36,867 nt of DNA, from assembly GCA_945868575.1 (NCBI GenBank), contig CAMBMH010000021.1, positions 1-36,867 on the forward strand, in the 5' to 3' direction. The position numbers and the translations under genes are program-made. Positions 33,376-36,867 of this stretch are shown here, piece by piece. The stretch comes from Singulisphaera sp. GP187. Its GTDB lineage: Bacteria; Planctomycetota; Planctomycetia; Gemmatales; Gemmataceae. Within the stretch, counting starts at the first letter, position 1. The number at the start of each line of letters is the position of its first letter. The notes under the pieces were generated by a model that did not search any database, was not told the DNA's origin, and was given only the letters and a program-made list of their open reading frames with translations.

Positions 33376-34386
33376 ATGTCCAACTTGATCCCTATTTTCG
33401 ACCAGGCCCAAACCTTGGCCACCCCCAATTTTTTGCCTTCGCCCGAATCGCTGATTCGGCCCAAACGGGCTATCCATTCCATCGTCGCCGCGCTCCTCCC
33501 CTGGACCCCTTCAGGGATTCAGTGGTCGCCCTATTTTGCCCAGCTGGAAAAAATTGTCGGCTTGGGGATGGTTCCCGCCATCAACATGGACACGGGCCAC
33601 GCCAATCTCCTCTCCAAGGAACAGCGCACCGATATCCTGGGCAAGGTTCGCGACCACTTGCGCGGCGTCCGTTTTGTCGCCGGTGCCTATCTGGGCGACG
33701 CTCCCGGTTCGATTTTTGATCCGGGTGCCTATGGCCGCGCCATGGAAGAGATCCAAAACCATGGCGGCATCCCGATCCTCTTCCCCAGCCACGGCATGGG
33801 AACGCTTCAGGGTGAGGCGCTCGTTCGGGGTCATGAAACCCTCGCCCAATATTCCGATGCCTTTTACGGATTCGAACTCTCCCAGGCTTTCGTCCCCTTT
33901 GGCCGCATCTTCACTTTGGCCGAGTTTGAGGGACTGTTGAACATTCCCGCGCTCCAGGGCGCCAAGCACTCTTCGCTTTCGCGCATCCCGGAATGGGAAC
34001 GCCTCGTCCTGCGCGATCGGGTCCGTCCCGATTTCAAACTGTTCACAGGCAACGACCTCGCCATCGACATGGTGATCTACGGCAGCGACTATTTGCTCGG
34101 CCTGGCCGCGTTCGCGCCGGACATGTTCGCGCTGCGCGACCGGTGGTGGCTCGTCGGTGATGCCCGGTTTTACGAACTCAACGACGCGCTCCAGGCGCTG
34201 GGCGCTTTTGCATTTCGCGATCCGGTTCCCGCGTACAAACATTCCGCCATCCAGTTCTGGCGCATTCGGGGTTGGCTACATGATGATCGTCCTGCTCCCG
34301 GGGCGGTTGCGCGTTCGGAATCCGACCTGATGATATTGGCCAAGCTTTGGGATCGACTTGCCCCGTTTGCCGAGTTCTGCTCATGA
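33376..34386 (+). CDS. Divergent dihydrodipicolinate synthase (DapA-fold) family protein
   Basis: A 336-residue protein from the ATG at 33376; an upstream start at 33319 is rejected as it reaches nearly to the tRNA. The (beta/alpha)8 pattern and the Schiff-base lysine segment LQGAKHSSLSR resemble the DapA/NanA aldolase family. The usual GTTGE is MDTGH here, and the YNxP tyrosine motif is not visible at its usual place, where FPSHGMGT stands. The enzyme therefore probably uses other substrates than DapA. It overlaps the next gene by 4 bp (ATGA at 34383-34386), so the two products probably act in one pathway. Confidence 0.8.
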   Translation: MSNLIPIFDQAQTLATPNFLPSPESLIRPKRAIHSIVAALLPWTPSGIQWSPYFAQLEKIVGLGMVPAINMDTGHANLLSKEQRTDILGKVRDHLRGVRFVAGAYLGDAPGSIFDPGAYGRAMEEIQNHGGIPILFPSHGMGTLQGEALVRGHETLAQYSDAFYGFELSQAFVPFGRIFTLAEFEGLLNIPALQGAKHSSLSRIPEWERLVLRDRVRPDFKLFTGNDLAIDMVIYGSDYLLGLAAFAPDMFALRDRWWLVGDARFYELNDALQALGAFAFRDPVPAYKHSAIQFWRIRGWLHDDRPAPGAVARSESDLMILAKLWDRLAPFAEFCS

Positions 34387-35858
34387 GCGAATACCGTCGC
34401 ATCGCCACGCTCAAAACCGCCTCGGAACTCCGGGCGCGCCTGATCTCCCCCACCGGAGCAGCGATTATTGCCCCAACCGGTGCCCAGAACTCTTTCGCTC
34501 CTCTTCCCTCCATCCCCGAACAGGCCGACCCCAAAGGGATACTCGGCCAAGCATTTATCCACGATGGCAGACGCATAGGCAACCGCTTCGCCATCCTTCC
34601 GATGGAGGGGTGGGACGCCTCCGAAGACGGCAAACCGACTGACCTGACCATCAGGCGATGGAAACGCTTTGGTGGATCGGGTTCCAAACTGATCTGGGGG
34701 ACCGAGGCGGTCGCCGTCCGTCACGATGGTCGCGCCAATCCCAACCAACTTATTCTCTCCGATGCCAATCTCTCCTCCATTGCGGATCTCCGCAAGGTAA
34801 TGGTGGACGAACACCGGTCCTCTTTTGGCACAACAGAAGATCTGGTCGTGGGTCTCCAGCTTACTCATTCGGGACGCTTCGCCCGGCCCAACAAAAAGGA
34901 CCGCTTCGAGCCCTTTTGCGCTCTGGAAAATCCGATCCTCGACCGCCGCTACAACATCCAGAGCTCCGACCATATGGCATCGGATGCCGATCTCGACCAG
35001 CTTGTCGTGGACTTTGTCGCTGCCGCAGTTCTCGCCCAAAAAGCGGGGTTCGATTTCGTCGACCTCAAGCATTGCCACGGCTATCTGGGCCATGAACTCC
35101 TCGCCGCCCGCCACCGCCCCGGCAAATATGGCGGATCGCTCGAAAACCGGATGCGTTTCCTCCGCGAAATCGTCTCCGGGATCCGGGCCAACGCGCCGGG
35201 CCTTCGCATGGGCGTGCGCCTGAGCATCTTCGACACCATTCCCCACAAGCCCGGCGCCGACCGGGTGGGTGTGCCCGATGGCGATGCGAATCCATACGAT
35301 CTGGCCTTTGGTCCAATAGGGCCTCATGGTGGAATCGACCTCTCCGAAACAGTCAGTTTTCTGACAGCGTGTCGCGATCTGGGCATCACATGGATCTGCA
35401 CCACGGCGGGAAGCCCCTATTACACGCCCCATCTTCAGCGCCCCGCGCAATTTCCCCCGTCGGATGGTTACCTTCCGCCCGAGGATCCGTGCGTCGGTGT
35501 CGCCCGCCAGGTGAGCGCCACCGCCAAGCTCAAAGAACTTTTGCCGGAACTCCTTTTTGTCGGGTCGGGCTATTCCTTCCTTCAGGATTGGCTCCCCCAG
35601 GTGGGAGAGGCGGTTGTCGGCGCTGGCATGGTCGACATGATTGGTCTTGGCCGAATGATTCTTGCGTATCCCGATTTGCCCGCGGATTTCCTCTCGGGCA
35701 AGGGGCTCGACCGCAAGCGGATTTGCCGCACCTTTTCCGACTGCACCACGGCACCGCGCAAAGGGATGATCTCCGGCTGTTTTCCGCTCGACCCCTTCTA
35801 CAAAATCATGCCCGAGGCGGAAATCGTCCGCTCGTACCGCGCGGGTGTCGGGCCTTAG
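34383..35858 (+). CDS. NADH:flavin oxidoreductase of the Old Yellow Enzyme type
   Basis: A 491-residue protein of the OYE family. FMN-barrel motifs include QLTHSGRFARP and FVDLKHCHGYLGHELL (the HxH/CHGYL pair), and GGSLENRMRF contacts the flavin phosphate. The C-terminal part CRTFSDCTTAPRKGMISGC retains three cysteines at positions where 2,4-dienoyl-CoA-reductase-type OYEs hold a 4Fe-4S cluster, while the second cysteine is a phenylalanine. The protein ends there and lacks the FAD/NADH domain of those longer enzymes. It would reduce an activated double bond of a small unsaturated substrate. It is translationally coupled to the DapA-fold gene, pointing to a shared pathway. Confidence 0.85.
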   Translation: MSEYRRIATLKTASELRARLISPTGAAIIAPTGAQNSFAPLPSIPEQADPKGILGQAFIHDGRRIGNRFAILPMEGWDASEDGKPTDLTIRRWKRFGGSGSKLIWGTEAVAVRHDGRANPNQLILSDANLSSIADLRKVMVDEHRSSFGTTEDLVVGLQLTHSGRFARPNKKDRFEPFCALENPILDRRYNIQSSDHMASDADLDQLVVDFVAAAVLAQKAGFDFVDLKHCHGYLGHELLAARHRPGKYGGSLENRMRFLREIVSGIRANAPGLRMGVRLSIFDTIPHKPGADRVGVPDGDANPYDLAFGPIGPHGGIDLSETVSFLTACRDLGITWICTTAGSPYYTPHLQRPAQFPPSDGYLPPEDPCVGVARQVSATAKLKELLPELLFVGSGYSFLQDWLPQVGEAVVGAGMVDMIGLGRMILAYPDLPADFLSGKGLDRKRICRTFSDCTTAPRKGMISGCFPLDPFYKIMPEAEIVRSYRAGVGP

Positions 35859-35865
35859 GATCCCC

Positions 35866-36609
35866 CTACCCCTCCAGCACCAACACCAAAAGGATCGGCC
35901 AGCCGAGATATTTCCCGGCGCGGGGGTGTTCCCGTGCCAGCAACTCATCAACTGCGAATTCCGCGATCTCTTTTAAGGAAAATCCGGCCCGAAGGGGCGC
36001 CATCACAAAATCAGCGAAGGGGTGCGCCAGGCTTCCCGGCATGACCAGCTCGCCCGAATCGGGATCGGTGAAGCGCGCCTGGGTCCCCCGCAAAAACATT
36101 GCCGGGTGCATCGCCGTGAACACGGCTCTTCCTCCGGGGGCAAGAACGCGTTTGGCCTCGGCAAAGATCGGGTCGAGATTTTGCAAATGCTCCAGCACCA
36201 ACCCCGAAACCACAAGATCAAACGCGCCATCCGCGAAAGGCAATTCCTCGTGCAGATCGTGCTCGACCAGTTTCACCCCCCCTGCCCTTTGGGCGATTTC
36301 CCGGGAAACACCCTCCGATGCCATGGCAAGCGCTTCCAGTTTTTGTTTGGCTTTTTGGAGCATCTCGGGGGAAAAATCGATCCCCATCACCTCCGCCCCA
36401 AGACCGACCAACCGCGCCAGATGCCGCCCCGTACCGCAACCCAGATCAAGCACCCTTAGGCCTTTAAGGCTTTCCGCATCTCCAATGCGCGACCAGATGA
36501 CCCGCTCCTCGATCGCGACAAGCGGATTGGATTCCTCATCGTAAATTTTCGACCAAAGATCATATCCCGGTTTCACCCGGGTCAAATCAGGCTGCAAAAC
36601 GATTTCCAT
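35866..36609 (-). CDS. SAM-dependent class I methyltransferase
   Basis: A 247-residue protein from the ATG at 36609, which has AGGGGA four bases upstream; a frame up to 36666 is less likely. It has the class I motifs: VLDLGCGTGRHLARL (motif I, SAM binding), VMGIDFSPEMLQKA, DLVVSGLVLEHL and LAPGGRAVFTAMHPAMF. These fit the UbiE/BioC-like group of small-molecule methyltransferases. The substrate is unknown. It is convergent with the OYE gene; the stop codons lie seven bases apart. It stands alone on the minus strand. Confidence 0.85.
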   Translation of the reverse strand: MEIVLQPDLTRVKPGYDLWSKIYDEESNPLVAIEERVIWSRIGDAESLKGLRVLDLGCGTGRHLARLVGLGAEVMGIDFSPEMLQKAKQKLEALAMASEGVSREIAQRAGGVKLVEHDLHEELPFADGAFDLVVSGLVLEHLQNLDPIFAEAKRVLAPGGRAVFTAMHPAMFLRGTQARFTDPDSGELVMPGSLAHPFADFVMAPLRAGFSLKEIAEFAVDELLAREHPRAGKYLGWPILLVLVLEG

Positions 36610-36727
36610 TTTTCCCCTTACCCCCTCACAATCGGCTCCCTGAAATTCTACCCCGACTAGCTCCAACTTTTTCTCTTATTTTTAAAGGGTTTTCCAACAC
36701 TTTATTTTGCAAATAAAAAAGTACATT

Positions 36728-36764
36728 TTTTCGGAACCGGGGAATTTCACCCCGGTTCCGAAAA
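36728..36764. terminator. Very stable 15-bp hairpin
   Basis: CGGAACCGGGG (36732-36742) and CCCCGGTTCCG (36750-36760) form a perfect 11-bp stem with a 7-base loop, extended by four T-A pairs at the base. It lies 14 bases after the stop of the gene at the right edge. No T-run follows in either direction, so termination would be weak or the element may protect RNA. Confidence 0.55.
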
Positions 36765-36778
36765 CAGAAACCGGTTTA

Positions 36779-36867
36779 TTACTTCCCTTCGCCAATCACC
36801 CAGATCGCCAATCGAAACAGCATCCACCAGGTTGCCGGACCCGCCTGGGTCGTTCGCTTGACCAATC
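36779..36867 (-). CDS. C-terminal end of an unidentified protein (partial)
   Basis: The minus-strand frame runs from the right edge to a TAA at 36779-36781, giving 28 residues that end TWWMLFRLAIWVIGEGK. The tryptophan-rich hydrophobic stretch may be a membrane helix or amphipathic tail. No family can be named. A stable hairpin follows the stop. Confidence 0.5.
   Translation of the reverse strand, partial: LVKRTTQAGPATWWMLFRLAIWVIGEGK

Noticed and set aside
34170-35951. 593-codon frame opposite the OYE gene
   Set aside because: The OYE motifs are on the plus strand; the opposite frame has none.
1-36867. CRISPR arrays, IS elements with transposase, rRNA genes
   Set aside because: No regularly spaced direct repeats, no transposase motifs and no rRNA-like sequence were seen on either strand.

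Overview
The window looks like the chromosome of a Gram-negative, aerobic, environmental bacterium. A planctomycete or a relative is my best guess. The support is an alternative complex III next to a caa3-type oxidase, a PEP-CTERM protein, a propeller protein carrying c-type haems, and many lineage-restricted small proteins. The assignment is inference; there is no rRNA or other strong phylogenetic marker.

Layout. (1) 1-4764: the end of an unidentified gene, then on the minus strand a PotDABC-like ABC importer operon and a CDP-alcohol phosphatidyltransferase. (2) 4837-18855: a large minus-strand respiratory locus read actA-actB-actC-actD-actE-actF, a one-TM protein, a SCO-like protein, then oxidase subunits II, I, III and IV, closed by a clear intrinsic terminator. 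Quinol is oxidised by the alternative complex III, electrons pass through its c-type haems to the cytochrome c domain fused to subunit II, and the haem-copper oxidase reduces oxygen. (3) 18856-21608: mobA (molybdenum cofactor guanylyltransferase), a slipin and a DUF4287/DUF5655-type protein. (4) 21658-27529: a compact minus-strand phage-derived block with prohead protease, HK97-fold capsid, a decoration-like protein, a head-tail connector, three small proteins, a ParB-like protein and an unusual ABC-ATPase/GNAT fusion. Terminase, portal, tail and integrase genes are not visible. (5) 27530-30311: an AT-richer accessory stretch with a PEP-CTERM protein, a dispersed-repeat-like inverted repeat, a small HTH-like protein and two small cysteine-pair proteins. 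(6) 30369-36867: a beta-propeller/c-haem protein, a lipoprotein, tRNA-Leu(GAG), a two-gene operon of a divergent DapA-fold protein and an Old Yellow Enzyme-like protein, a methyltransferase, and the end of another gene.

The most interesting candidate system is the capsid block that ends in ParB plus the ABC-GNAT fusion. It resembles a stripped-down phage head module linked to a possible DNA-binding or DNA-modifying pair. The GNAT half invites comparison with the Mom class of DNA-modifying acyltransferase-fold enzymes, but that function is a hypothesis.
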